From Halomonas icarae (GTDB lineage Bacteria > Pseudomonadota > Gammaproteobacteria > Pseudomonadales > Halomonadaceae): a stretch of 64,000 bases of DNA. Of the stretch, positions 8,452 to 16,306 are shown one piece after another (the stretch's first letter is position 1; the number at the start of each line of letters is the position of its first letter). Below the pieces are notes generated by a model that made no database searches, had not been told where the DNA came from, and was given only the letters and a program-made list of their open reading frames with translations. The position numbers were made by a program, and so were the translations under genes. Location: contig NZ_WUTS01000001.1 of the NCBI RefSeq assembly GCF_009901955.1, forward strand, positions 3,076,172 through 3,140,171. The letters run 5' to 3'.

Positions 8452-9599
8452 TCCTCAATATCCTGAACCTCATCGAGGTCGACAAACACCAGCACCTCGC
8501 TCTCTTCCGCCAGCAGATGGCGACTGCCTCGATTGAGGGCATCGACAGAGAGCTCAATCCCGGAACACTCCACCGCATAGCGTACGACGTTGCCCAGCAG
8601 CTGACGACGGCGGATCACGCCACGACACCCGGGACCCGCGTGAGTCGGCAACTCGCCACCTGGCGTGGTATCCGACACCGGCTGCAGGTAGATGGCCTCG
8701 GGACGCAACGCCACGCGTGCCGCCCTGCTCACCTCGCCAAGCAGCGCATGCGCCTGCTCCCCCGACAGCACGTTGTAGTGCCCCATGAAGCCAGCGGCCT
8801 GATGGCTGCGGGGCCGTGTGTACAGTGCTTCGGCATCCCCTTGCTGCAGGATACGTCCGTCATGCATCAGGAAGATGCGGTCGGACATCAGCAGCGCCTC
8901 TTCCTGATCGTGGGTCACGAACAGCGTCGTCAGGCCAAGCGTTTTCTGAATGTCGCGCAGCTGCTGACGCAGATGACGGCGGATGCGTGCATCCAGCGCC
9001 GACAGCGGCTCATCCATCAGCAGGATACGGGGCTCCACGACCAGCGCACGTGCCAGCGCCACTCGCTGGCACTGCCCTCCGGAGAGTTGATGCGGAAACT
9101 TGTCGGCATGCTCGCGCAACTCGACCAGGCGCAGCACCTCGTCCACGCGGCGGCGGCGCTCCTCCTGGGGCACCTTCTGCATGGCAAGCCCGAAGGCGAC
9201 GTTATCGGTGACCCGCATGTTGGGGAACAGCGCATAGTGCTGGAACACCATGCCGACGCCGCGCTGCTGGGGAGGGAGTGCTGTGATCTCCTCGCCATCC
9301 ACCACGATGCGACCTTCATCGATCGAGTTCAGCCCGGCGATGGCCCTCAGCAGGGTCGATTTCCCGCAGCCGGAGGGGCCCAGCAGCGTGACGAACTCGC
9401 CCTTGGCGATCAAGGCATCGATCTGGGAAAACACCTGAGTCTCGCCGAAACGCTTGGCCAGGCTCTCGAGACGCAGGTAGTCGGGGGATGCAGGGGCTGT
9501 GGCACCATGTTGCCTTGCCGGTAAATCAGCCACGGTATCGCGGCGATCGAGCGTCGAGAGGTGGTCGCGGGCATAGGGAGCGGCGGTCAAGGTTGTCAT
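8448..9599 (-). CDS. ABC transporter ATP-binding protein, putative 2-aminoethylphosphonate type (PhnT-like)
   Basis: A 383-residue ATPase of the FbpC/PotA/PhnT class. Motifs: Walker A LLGPSGCGKSTLL, signature LSGGQCQRVALARAL, Walker B ILLMDEPLSALD, and switch His in LFVTHDQEEALL. After about residue 270 comes a TOBE-like C-terminal domain. It partners the two permeases just upstream; both neighbouring junctions overlap by four bases. Assignment to 2-aminoethylphosphonate rests on the operon (PhnF-like regulator, two phosphoryl hydrolases) and not on substrate-specific residues. Iron or polyamine importers share this fold. Confidence 0.85.
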   Translation of the reverse strand: MTTLTAAPYARDHLSTLDRRDTVADLPARQHGATAPASPDYLRLESLAKRFGETQVFSQIDALIAKGEFVTLLGPSGCGKSTLLRAIAGLNSIDEGRIVVDGEEITALPPQQRGVGMVFQHYALFPNMRVTDNVAFGLAMQKVPQEERRRRVDEVLRLVELREHADKFPHQLSGGQCQRVALARALVVEPRILLMDEPLSALDARIRRHLRQQLRDIQKTLGLTTLFVTHDQEEALLMSDRIFLMHDGRILQQGDAEALYTRPRSHQAAGFMGHYNVLSGEQAHALLGEVSRAARVALRPEAIYLQPVSDTTPGGELPTHAGPGCRGVIRRRQLLGNVVRYAVECSGIELSVDALNRGSRHLLAEESEVLVFVDLDEVQDIEE

Positions 9600-10456
9600 G
9601 CGTTGGCATCCTTGGCGATGGCGTGGCCGGCCTGGCGATTCCCCAGCCAGGTCAGCAACAGGGTGAACAGGAAGAGCGTGATCACCAAGGCGCTGGTGAA
9701 ATGGCCGCTGGTCCCACGCATGTTGTTGAGATAGACCTGCAGGGTCTCGAAGCGGGTACCCACCAACATGTTGGCGAAGACAAACTCACCCACCAGGAAG
9801 GAGAAGGAGAGGAAGACGGCGACCTGAACGCCGATGCGGATATTGGGCAGGATCACCAGGAAGAAGGCCCTGAACGGCGTCGCGCCAAGCAGCTGAGCGG
9901 CATCCATCAGCGATTTCATATCGATGGCCCGCAGGCTGTTGGCGACGGACCGATAGACGAAGGGAAGCGCGATCGTCACGTAGGTGAAGATCAGGATCCA
10001 GGGGGAGCCCACCAACGGCAGCGGGCCACCGGCATAGAGCTGCAGCAGCCCCACCGAAGAGACCACCGGCGGCACGGCAAAGGGCACCAACACCAGCCCG
10101 CTCATCCAGGCATCCAGCCGCGGGTAGCGGGTATGGGCCAGGAAGGCCACCGGCACGACCAGTACCAGGCTCAGCACAAGGGCTCCCAGGGTCACCAGCA
10201 TGGAGCGAGCGAACGCCAGCTGGAAGCGCGGCGTGCTCCACAGCTCCAGGAACCACTTGAGTGTCAGCCCGTCCGGCAACAGCGTGGCACCCCAGCTGGT
10301 CGCCAGCGCATACCCCAGGGTCGCCACCAGAGGCAGTGCCAGCAGGGTAAAGACGCCCCCCACCACCAGGGCATGAATAGATAGACGCGGTAAGCGAAGC
10401 GTCGGCAGGGCCGGTGCCTTGGGCCGCGACAGGGTGAGATCAGCGTTCTGCGACAT
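9596..10456 (-). CDS. ABC transporter permease, PhnV-like
   Basis: 286 residues with six predicted membrane segments, from IHALVVGGVFTLLALPLVATLGY to the C-terminal VITLFLFTLLLTWLGN. The ATPase-contacting EAA loop is at about residues 165-190 (SLMDAAQLLGATPFRAFFLV). It overlaps the upstream permease gene by 17 bases and the ATPase gene by four. It forms the membrane channel together with the other permease. Confidence 0.85.
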   Translation of the reverse strand: MSQNADLTLSRPKAPALPTLRLPRLSIHALVVGGVFTLLALPLVATLGYALATSWGATLLPDGLTLKWFLELWSTPRFQLAFARSMLVTLGALVLSLVLVVPVAFLAHTRYPRLDAWMSGLVLVPFAVPPVVSSVGLLQLYAGGPLPLVGSPWILIFTYVTIALPFVYRSVANSLRAIDMKSLMDAAQLLGATPFRAFFLVILPNIRIGVQVAVFLSFSFLVGEFVFANMLVGTRFETLQVYLNNMRGTSGHFTSALVITLFLFTLLLTWLGNRQAGHAIAKDANA

Positions 10457-11273
10457 GATGGCTCCTGCGTAACAGCCACTGCTGAATCAGGGTGACCAGG
10501 GCCAGCAGGCCCACCAGGGTCAGCGCCAGGGCGCTGGCCAGGTTGGGCTGCAGGAACAGGTCGCCCGACACCAGGTTGGCGATACGGATGGTCATGAGGT
10601 TGTAGCTGGTGTTGACCAGGGCGTAGACGGTGGCATAAGCGCCCATGGCATTGGCAATCAGGATCGTGAAGGTCCCCGCCAACGCCGGACGGAGCACCGG
10701 TAGGCCGATGTGGTACCAGTAGGCGACTCGCCCGGCGCCCAGCAGGCTGGCGGCGTCACGCCAGTCGGCGCGCAGCCCCGCGAAGGCGGGAAACAACAGC
10801 AGCATGCCCAGCGGGATCTGGAACCAGGTGTAGATGACGATCAGGCCGGTGCGTGAGTAGAGCGAGAAGTCATCGATCAGCCCGACACGCTGCAGGGCCA
10901 GGGTCAGCACTCCGTTGGCTCCCATCAGGATGATGAACGCGAAGGCCAGCGGCACCCCGGCAAAGTTGCTGGTCATGTTGGTGAAGGCGATCATCCAGCG
11001 ACGCAGCGGGCCACTGGTACGGGTCAGGCTATGGCACGTCAGAACGGCGATGATAAGCCCCAGCAGACTGGAGACCAGCGAGATCTCGAGGCTGCGCCAG
11101 ATCGCCTGGCGAAAAAAGGGCGACGTGGCGATCTCCTGAAAGTGCCCCAGCCCCCAGCTTCCCTCGACCTGAAAGGCGCTGACGGCGATCCAGCCCAGAG
11201 GCGCCATCTGGAAGGCGACGAAGACCAGCGCGAATGGCATCAGCCACAGCCAGGCAGGCAGCAGGCGCTTCAC
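10440..11273 (-). CDS. ABC transporter permease, PhnU-like
   Basis: 277 residues, six membrane segments, with an N-terminal signal-anchor-like start (LPAWLWLMPFALVFVAF) and an EAA loop near residues 175-195 (DWRDAASLLGAGRVAYWYHI). It is coupled by ATGA overlap to the upstream hydrolase gene. It is the first permease of the operon and pairs with the second to move the substrate across the inner membrane. Confidence 0.85.
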   Translation of the reverse strand: MKRLLPAWLWLMPFALVFVAFQMAPLGWIAVSAFQVEGSWGLGHFQEIATSPFFRQAIWRSLEISLVSSLLGLIIAVLTCHSLTRTSGPLRRWMIAFTNMTSNFAGVPLAFAFIILMGANGVLTLALQRVGLIDDFSLYSRTGLIVIYTWFQIPLGMLLLFPAFAGLRADWRDAASLLGAGRVAYWYHIGLPVLRPALAGTFTILIANAMGAYATVYALVNTSYNLMTIRIANLVSGDLFLQPNLASALALTLVGLLALVTLIQQWLLRRSHHVAER

Positions 11274-12094
11274 GAAGCGTCCCTCCCCTTGACCAGCAGT
11301 TCAGGGTGAGATGGCTTGTCGTGCTGCAGGCCCAGCAAGCTGGCAAGCGTGCCGCACAGCCGGGGCTGCTGGACGGTGGTTGCTGCGTCATGGGCAAACG
11401 CCTCGCCGAACAGCCACAGAGGCACCCGACGCTCCTCTTCCAGCAGGCCCGAGTGGGAGCCGTCGGCATTCATCCCATGGTCGGCGGTGACCATGACGTG
11501 GTAACCCTCAGCCAGCCAGGTCGGCAGGTAATCGGCTAGGGCGATATCGGCTCGCCGCGCGGCGTTGCGGTACTGGGGCGACTCCCCGCCATGACGGTGG
11601 CCGGCATCATCAACATTCATGCTATGCACCAGCAGAAAGTCAGGGTCGCTCAGGCGGCGCAGCGCCTCGGCATCGCTGAACAGGTGATCGTCGGGGTAGT
11701 GATCCTGCCAATAGAACAACCCGGCCTGAATGGCGCTCTCGGGATCCTGATGGAAACGATGGCGTGCCGGCACGAAGGGGGCTTCCAGATAGAGCTCGCT
11801 GACCCAGTGATAGGCCGCCGCGGCGGTACGCCGCCCCTGGCGAACCGCCAGATCGAACAGGCTGGTGCCGGTGGAGCGGCGCACCACCTGGTTGTGCACC
11901 ACACCGGAGTCCACCGGGCGATCCCCCGTCAGCAGACACTCGTAGAGCGGACGCGACATGGCGGGCAGTTCACAATCCAGCGTGTGATAGCTGCCACGGC
12001 CCGCCTCACACAGCGCATGCAGGTGGCCCATGGCGTGCTGACCCACGGCATGGTTAAGGCCATCAAGCACCACGAGGATGACGCGATGAGACAT
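11270..12094 (-). CDS. Alkaline phosphatase superfamily hydrolase (type I phosphodiesterase/phosphonate hydrolase-like)
   Basis: 274 residues with a full bimetal site: VILVVLDGLNHA (metal Asp), AMSRPLYECLLTG (the nucleophile position, Ser instead of the commoner Thr), SGVVHNQ, NVDDAGHRHGG, and VTADHGMNADGSHSG. No signal peptide is seen, so it should act in the cytoplasm on the imported substrate. Relatives include nucleotide pyrophosphatases, phosphodiesterases and phosphonoacetate hydrolase. It lies between the binding-protein and permease genes, with a good GGAGG ribosome site. The reaction (phosphodiester or C-P cleavage) is not decided by sequence. Confidence 0.8.
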   Translation of the reverse strand: MSHRVILVVLDGLNHAVGQHAMGHLHALCEAGRGSYHTLDCELPAMSRPLYECLLTGDRPVDSGVVHNQVVRRSTGTSLFDLAVRQGRRTAAAAYHWVSELYLEAPFVPARHRFHQDPESAIQAGLFYWQDHYPDDHLFSDAEALRRLSDPDFLLVHSMNVDDAGHRHGGESPQYRNAARRADIALADYLPTWLAEGYHVMVTADHGMNADGSHSGLLEEERRVPLWLFGEAFAHDAATTVQQPRLCGTLASLLGLQHDKPSHPELLVKGRDAS

Positions 12095-12104
12095 TCAAAC
12101 CTCC

Positions 12105-12129
12105 TTGCCGCCTCACGGGGAGGCGGCAA
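12105..12129 (-). other. Intercistronic hairpin downstream of the binding-protein gene
   Basis: A perfect 9-bp stem (TTGCCGCCT at 12105-12113 with AGGCGGCAA at 12121-12129) and a 7-base loop lie between the binding-protein stop and the ribosome site of the hydrolase gene. No T-tract follows. It mirrors the hairpin after phnD and probably tunes the excess of binding protein over the other components (inferred). Confidence 0.5.
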
Positions 12130-12149
12130 TCGATGAGAGAGCGGAAGGG

Positions 12150-13229
12150 TTACTGCTGGTGCATCAGTACCTGGGACTGCCACTGGCGCGGCAGCTGGCG
12201 GGCACTCTGTTCCCAGGCGTCGAAATCTTCCACCGGCCGGGCATTGGCGTATTGCTCGTTGGGCAGCAGCTTGGCGGCGATCTCCTCGGGGAGGGTCAGG
12301 TGCTGGGCGCGGATCGGCCGGGCATAGCCCTCTGCCAGATTGAACTGACCCTCATCGGAAAGGATAAACTCGCGTGCCAGCTTGGCGGCGTTGGGGTGCG
12401 GGGCATGCTTGTTGATGATGGTGGCATAGCCAGAGGTGACCGAGGCATCGGAGGGGATCACCACCTCGAAGGCGTCACGATCGATCTGGTCGCGATAGTT
12501 GAGGGCGTTGAAGTCCCACAGCAGGGCCACCTCGACCTCACCCTTCTCGAGGTTGGCGATGCTGGGGTCCGCCAGCGAAAGACGCCCCTGGCGAGCCAGC
12601 TCGGCAAACAGCTCCAGCCCCGGGGCCAAGTCACTTTCATCCCCACCGTTAGCGAAGGCCGCCGCCAGCACGGAGCTGTTGGCCTGAGCCGCCTGGCCCA
12701 CGGCGCCTAATGACACGCTGTACTCCCCCTCGGCCAGATCGGCGAAGCTACGCGGACGCTCCTCTTCCGGCACCAGCTGCTTGTTGGTCATGAAAGCGAT
12801 GGTGCCGGTATAGCCGAGCACCCAGTGGCCCTCGCCGTCCTTGGCCCAGTCCGGAATCTCGTCCCAGGTGGCCGGCTTGTAGGGCTGGGTGACGCCCTCC
12901 GCCACGGCGATCGGGCCGAAGCTGATGCCCACGTCACCGATGTCGGCGGTCGCGTTCTCGCCTTCCGCCTTGAACTTGGCGATCTCCTCGGCGGAGCTCA
13001 TGTCCGTATCCATGTGCTCCAGGCCGTAATGCTCCTGGAGGTCCGCCCAGGTGTCCTTCCAGTTGGCCCAGGTATCCGGCATGCCGACGCTGTCGACACG
13101 GCCCTCCTCCTGGGCGGCAGCGATCAGATCTGACAGCTCGGTGGAGGCCTGTGCCTGGCCGGCAAACAGCGTGGTACCCAGTGCGGCGGTCAAGGTGAGG
13201 CGAAGCAGCGTCGAACGTGTCGGATTCAC
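12150..13229 (-). CDS. Periplasmic substrate-binding protein of the organophosphorus ABC importer (PhnS-like)
   Basis: 359 residues with a Sec signal peptide (about residues 1-28, hydrophobic core ending AGQAQA|STEL). The mature part has the type II periplasmic binding fold of the Fe3+/polyamine/2-aminoethylphosphonate group: DIGDVGISFGPIAVAEG, GYTGTIAFMTNK, VALLWDFNAL and VTSGYATIINKHAP. It starts at a GTG with GGAG upstream. It is the first gene of the minus-strand operon, faces the GntR-type regulator, and is preceded by an operator-like site about 40 bases upstream. Phosphonate or phosphoester binding is inferred from the operon. Confidence 0.83.
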   Translation of the reverse strand: MNPTRSTLLRLTLTAALGTTLFAGQAQASTELSDLIAAAQEEGRVDSVGMPDTWANWKDTWADLQEHYGLEHMDTDMSSAEEIAKFKAEGENATADIGDVGISFGPIAVAEGVTQPYKPATWDEIPDWAKDGEGHWVLGYTGTIAFMTNKQLVPEEERPRSFADLAEGEYSVSLGAVGQAAQANSSVLAAAFANGGDESDLAPGLELFAELARQGRLSLADPSIANLEKGEVEVALLWDFNALNYRDQIDRDAFEVVIPSDASVTSGYATIINKHAPHPNAAKLAREFILSDEGQFNLAEGYARPIRAQHLTLPEEIAAKLLPNEQYANARPVEDFDAWEQSARQLPRQWQSQVLMHQQ

Positions 13230-13268
13230 GGTGTGGCTCCATGCAGGTGGTCAGGGTGAAACCGCCAT

Positions 13269-13282
13269 CTGGTCTAGTTCAG
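13269..13282. promoter_or_regulatory. Operator-like site 1 for the GntR/UTRA regulator
   Basis: The 14-mer CTGGTCTAGTTCAG lies about 40 bases upstream of the binding-protein start. It is the exact reverse complement of the site at 13474-13487. The core TGGTCTAG resembles HutC/PhnF-type operators built on TGGT-N-TA-N-ACCA. The placement fits autoregulated divergent repression. Confidence 0.65.
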
Positions 13283-13473
13283 AAGCGGCTGACAGGAGGC
13301 ACACTAGGCCAACAAGGTGACAGTGGCGTGTCGGTAACATGGCAATTGGATTGCCTGCCGCCGTCCTCGACAAACATTGGCATCATTGGTATTCCATGGA
13401 ACTGCTGTCATCGTGACGACATGGAAGTTTCGATAGGCTGACACGCAGCATGCCGTTTATAACGGAACGACAA

Positions 13474-13487
13474 CTGAACTAGACCAG
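13474..13487. promoter_or_regulatory. Operator-like site 2 for the GntR/UTRA regulator
   Basis: CTGAACTAGACCAG, the perfect inverted copy of the 14-mer at 13269-13282, lies 13 bases before the first candidate start of the regulator. The two sites are 205 bases apart centre to centre, one in front of each divergent gene. This suits a regulator that represses both the transporter and itself, possibly with looping. Confidence 0.65.
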
Positions 13488-13500
13488 AAACGAGACACCC

Positions 13501-14277
13501 TTGACCACGATGCCACCGCCTTCTCCGACGTCAGCACCCAGCCACCACCCATCCAGCCTGACGCCACCGGCGAATCGACTGCGCCATGCGCTGCTCGACA
13601 TGTTGGCCGACAAGGCCGTCGGTCACGGAGCGCGGCTACCCTCGGAACGGCAGATGATGGCGAGCTTCGGCACAACACGCATTACCCTGCGAGAAGCGCT
13701 AACGCAGCTGGAAGCCGAAGGGCGTATCTATCGGGAGAATCGTCGTGGCTGGTTCGTCTCCCCCCCGCGCCTGCGCTATGACCTGCTGGCCTGCCTGCCT
13801 TTCCGGGAGATGGTGGAGTCTCAGCAGCGCCGGGCAGAGACCTACGTACTGGAGGCAACTCATCGCCCAGCGTCTGCCAGAATCGCTGCCCGCCTGGGGA
13901 TCATGGAGGGCACACCGGTCTACCATATCGTCAGAGCCCGTCACGTCGATGGTCGCCCCGTGCTGTATGTGGAGCACCACCTGCGCACGGACTGCTTCCC
14001 GGGGATTCTCGAGCACGACCTCGAAACCCGCTCGCTGACCGAGCTCTATCGCAGTCACTACAGCATCCGCGTCAGTCGCGTGAGCTTCGAGCTCTGCTCC
14101 ACGGTGCTGGATGAGCGAGCCGCTGATGCACTTCGTGCCGCCTCGGGAGGACCTGCTCAGCGAGTCACTCGCATCAACTTCGACCAGAATGGACGAGCCA
14201 TCGATTACGACGATGAGCTATGGCGCCACGATGCGATTGCGCTGACCCTCTCAGCGGCACCTCAGAATGGTGCTTAG
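13501..14277 (+). CDS. GntR-family transcriptional regulator with UTRA domain (PhnF/PhnR-like)
   Basis: 258 residues. A winged-helix domain at about 20-90 (GHGARLPSERQMMASFGTTR, ITLREALTQLEAEGRIYREN) is followed by a UTRA ligand-binding domain from about 95 (TPVYHIVRARHVDGRPVLYVEHHL, then SIRVSRVSFELCS). UTRA regulators sense a small molecule and release DNA on binding it. The gene diverges from the importer operon, and two mirrored operator-like sites lie in between, so it probably represses that operon and itself. The start is uncertain: TTG at 13501 or ATG at 13510, neither with a strong ribosome site. Confidence 0.88.
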   Translation: MTTMPPPSPTSAPSHHPSSLTPPANRLRHALLDMLADKAVGHGARLPSERQMMASFGTTRITLREALTQLEAEGRIYRENRRGWFVSPPRLRYDLLACLPFREMVESQQRRAETYVLEATHRPASARIAARLGIMEGTPVYHIVRARHVDGRPVLYVEHHLRTDCFPGILEHDLETRSLTELYRSHYSIRVSRVSFELCSTVLDERAADALRAASGGPAQRVTRINFDQNGRAIDYDDELWRHDAIALTLSAAPQNGA

Positions 14278-14412
14278 TCATACTTCTCTTTACGGCGGGG
14301 CGAGATCAACAAGCTCCAATACTGGCTTAACATCACTCGGGCCTTGGTGGTATCGGTAGGAGCACACGCCCCGAAGCGCAGATCATGCCGACTCGAGATG
14401 GAGATGAAGCAC

Positions 14413-14435
14413 AAAAAACCGCCTCATGGGCGGTT
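14413..14435 (-). terminator. Rho-independent terminator of the tRNA operon
   Basis: On the minus strand a 7-bp stem AACCGCC/GGCGGTT with a CATGA loop is followed by six T residues, 42 bases past the end of tRNA-Thr. Confidence 0.85.
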
Positions 14436-14476
14436 GGGGGAATCGCGCTGGGCGATTGATATATCATGTCTTGAAA

Positions 14477-14552
<76 letters not shown>

Positions 14553-14646
14553 AATAGCCGCACTGAAGGCGACATGGAGGACCACTCCTCCTGGCGAGAA
14601 AAACCGTGAACTCGGGTCCACGGTCTTTCGAAAACAAGGTTGGCGA

Positions 14647-14721
14647 TGGCTGGGGTACCAGGATTCGAACCTGGGAATGCCGATACCAAAAACCGGTGCC
14701 TTACCACTTGGCTATACCCCA
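14647..14721 (-). tRNA. tRNA-Gln (anticodon TTG)
   Basis: 75 bases including encoded CCA. Acceptor stem TGGGGTA/TACCCCA, anticodon stem CCGGT/ATCGG with loop TTTTGGT (anticodon TTG), and T-loop GGTTCGAATCC. It is the middle tRNA of the operon. Confidence 0.95.
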
Positions 14722-14727
14722 GCAGCT

Positions 14728-14803
14728 TGGTGGCCAGAGAGGGAATCGAACCCCCGACACGGGGATTTTCAATCCCCTGCTCTACCGACTGAGCTATCTG
14801 GCC
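14728..14803 (-). tRNA. tRNA-Phe (anticodon GAA)
   Basis: 76 bases including encoded CCA. Acceptor stem GGCCAGA/TCTGGCC, anticodon stem GGGGA/TCCCC with loop TTGAAAA (anticodon GAA), and T-loop GGTTCGATTCC. It is the first tRNA of the operon, 18 bases after the -10 element. Confidence 0.95.
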
Positions 14804-14820
14804 CCTTGCCAACGGTGCGT

Positions 14821-14849
14821 ATTAAACCCCAACCGGCTTTTCGCGTCAA
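14821..14849 (-). promoter_or_regulatory. Sigma-70 promoter of the tRNA-Phe-Gln-Thr operon
   Basis: On the minus strand TTGACG (14849-14844) is followed by a 17-base spacer and TTTAAT (14826-14821). Both hexamers match the consensus at five of six positions. Confidence 0.8.
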
Positions 14850-14863
14850 CCCCTTTCTTATCA

Positions 14864-15136
14864 TCAAGATGAGGGCGGCACGTAACCTTCGGCCTGATCG
14901 GTCTCCTGGTTGTCGAAGAAGCGCTCCATCTGCTCCATCAAGTACTCGCGGGAGGAGGGTTCGAGCATATTGAGGTGCTTCTCGTTGATCAGGCGGGTCT
15001 GCAGGGCCTGCCACTCTTCCCATGCCCGGCGCGAGACATTGGCCTGGATCTCCTGGCCCTTCTTTCCAGGCAGCGGGGGAAATGGCAGGGCATCGAGCTC
15101 CTGCTGATACTTGCGGCAGAACACGGTCTGACTCAT
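14864..15136 (-). CDS. yggX: Fe(2+)-trafficking protein YggX
   Basis: A full-length 90-residue YggX. The family start MSQTVFCRKYQQELDALPFPPLPG includes the conserved Cys7, and the body has NVSRRAWEEWQALQTRLINE and EYLMEQMERFFD. YggX protects Fe-S clusters and supplies iron under oxidative stress. It lies 26 bases after mutY on the same strand, the classic mutY-yggX pair, with AGGAG upstream of the ATG. MutY itself needs an Fe-S cluster. Confidence 0.96.
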   Translation of the reverse strand: MSQTVFCRKYQQELDALPFPPLPGKKGQEIQANVSRRAWEEWQALQTRLINEKHLNMLEPSSREYLMEQMERFFDNQETDQAEGYVPPSS

Positions 15137-15162
15137 GAGACGTCTCCTAGGCAGATGGAAGC

Positions 15163-16254
15163 TCAGGGCCCCGGCGGCATGTCCAGGGTGAAGGTCGCCA
15201 GGCTCGCCAGCAGGGCCTTCACCGGGGCCGCCAGGCCCACGGCATCGGGATTATCGGGATCGTACCAGCGGCGCGCCTCCCCGATCGAATCGAGGCTCCC
15301 GATCCGCGCCGGCTGGGGCGTGATCTCCAGACGGAAATGACTGAAGACATGGGTGAAGGAGGCGCCCGGCGCATCGAGCCGGCTGTCTGGGGCATGGATG
15401 TCGAGCCAGGCCTGCAGGGCCAGCGCGTCATCGAACTGTGGCAGGCTCCAGAGCCCACCCCACAGGCCGCTGGAAGGGCGTTGTTCCAGCAACACCCTTC
15501 CCCGCGCATCGCGCAACAGCAGCATGCGAGTGGTTCGTGTGGGCAGCGCCTTCTTCGGTTTGGATTCCGGGAAGCGGCGCTCCTCACCGCGCGCATGAGC
15601 CACACAGACATCGCTGAAGGGGCAGCGACCACACTCGGGGGTGCCGCGCCGACACAGGGTGGCGCCCAGGTCCATCATCGCCTGGGTGTAGTCGGCCAGG
15701 CGATGGTTTGGCGTATAGTGATCGGCCAGCGCCCATAGCCTGCGCTCCACCGCCGGACGCCTCGGCCACCCCGCCACGGCATGCAGCCGGGTGAGGCTGC
15801 GCTTGACGTTGCCATCGAGGATCACCGCCCGCCGCCCCTGGCTCTGCGCGATGATGGCGCCGGCGGTGGAGCGGCCGATACCGGGCAGGGCCGCCATCTC
15901 GTCGAGGCTGTGGAGTGGAAACGCCCCGCCATGCTCCTCGACCACCACCCGGGCGGCCTTGTGCAGGTTGCGTCCTCGGGCGTAATAGCCGAGCCCCGTC
16001 CACAAGTGCAGCACTTCATCCTGCTCCGCCGCCGCCAGGCGGCGCAGGTTGGGAAAGCGCGCCATGAAGCGCTCGAAGTAGGGGATCACGGTGGTCACCT
16101 GGGTCTGCTGCAGCATGATCTCCGAGACCCACACCCGGTAGGGCGTGCGGTCTTGCTGCCAGGGCAGATCATGGCGGCCATGCTGATCGAACCAGTCGAG
16201 CAGACGCTGCTGAAAGGTGGCGGGCGCGAGTACGGGTGTCGGTGTATCGGTCAT
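15163..16254 (-). CDS. mutY: A/G-specific adenine DNA glycosylase MutY
   Basis: 363 residues, normal length. It removes A mispaired with 8-oxoG. Motifs: catalytic region WVSEIMLQQTQVTTVIPYFE, helix-hairpin-helix LPGIGRSTAGAI, catalytic Asp region LDGNVKRSLTRL, the Fe-S ligands C-x6-C-x2-C-x5-C in the segment from CRRGTPECGRC to DVC, and a NUDIX-like C-terminal domain that reads 8-oxoG. It is cotranscribed with yggX, and a terminator separates it from the upstream AsmA gene. Confidence 0.97.
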   Translation of the reverse strand: MTDTPTPVLAPATFQQRLLDWFDQHGRHDLPWQQDRTPYRVWVSEIMLQQTQVTTVIPYFERFMARFPNLRRLAAAEQDEVLHLWTGLGYYARGRNLHKAARVVVEEHGGAFPLHSLDEMAALPGIGRSTAGAIIAQSQGRRAVILDGNVKRSLTRLHAVAGWPRRPAVERRLWALADHYTPNHRLADYTQAMMDLGATLCRRGTPECGRCPFSDVCVAHARGEERRFPESKPKKALPTRTTRMLLLRDARGRVLLEQRPSSGLWGGLWSLPQFDDALALQAWLDIHAPDSRLDAPGASFTHVFSHFRLEITPQPARIGSLDSIGEARRWYDPDNPDAVGLAAPVKALLASLATFTLDMPPGP

Positions 16255-16262
16255 TGAAGCTC

Positions 16263-16291
16263 AAAAAAAGGCGCCGGCACGAGGCCGACGC
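16263..16291 (-). terminator. Terminator downstream of the AsmA-family gene
   Basis: On the minus strand an 8-bp stem GCGTCGGC/GCCGGCGC (one T-G pair) with loop CTCGT is followed by CTTTTTTT. It lies between the AsmA-like stop and the mutY start. Confidence 0.75.
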
Positions 16292-16306
16292 AGAGACTGA
16301 CTTTGC

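Noticed and set aside
14280..14410. Region between the GntR-type gene and the tRNA terminator
   Set aside because: No open frame, repeat or promoter of note was found.
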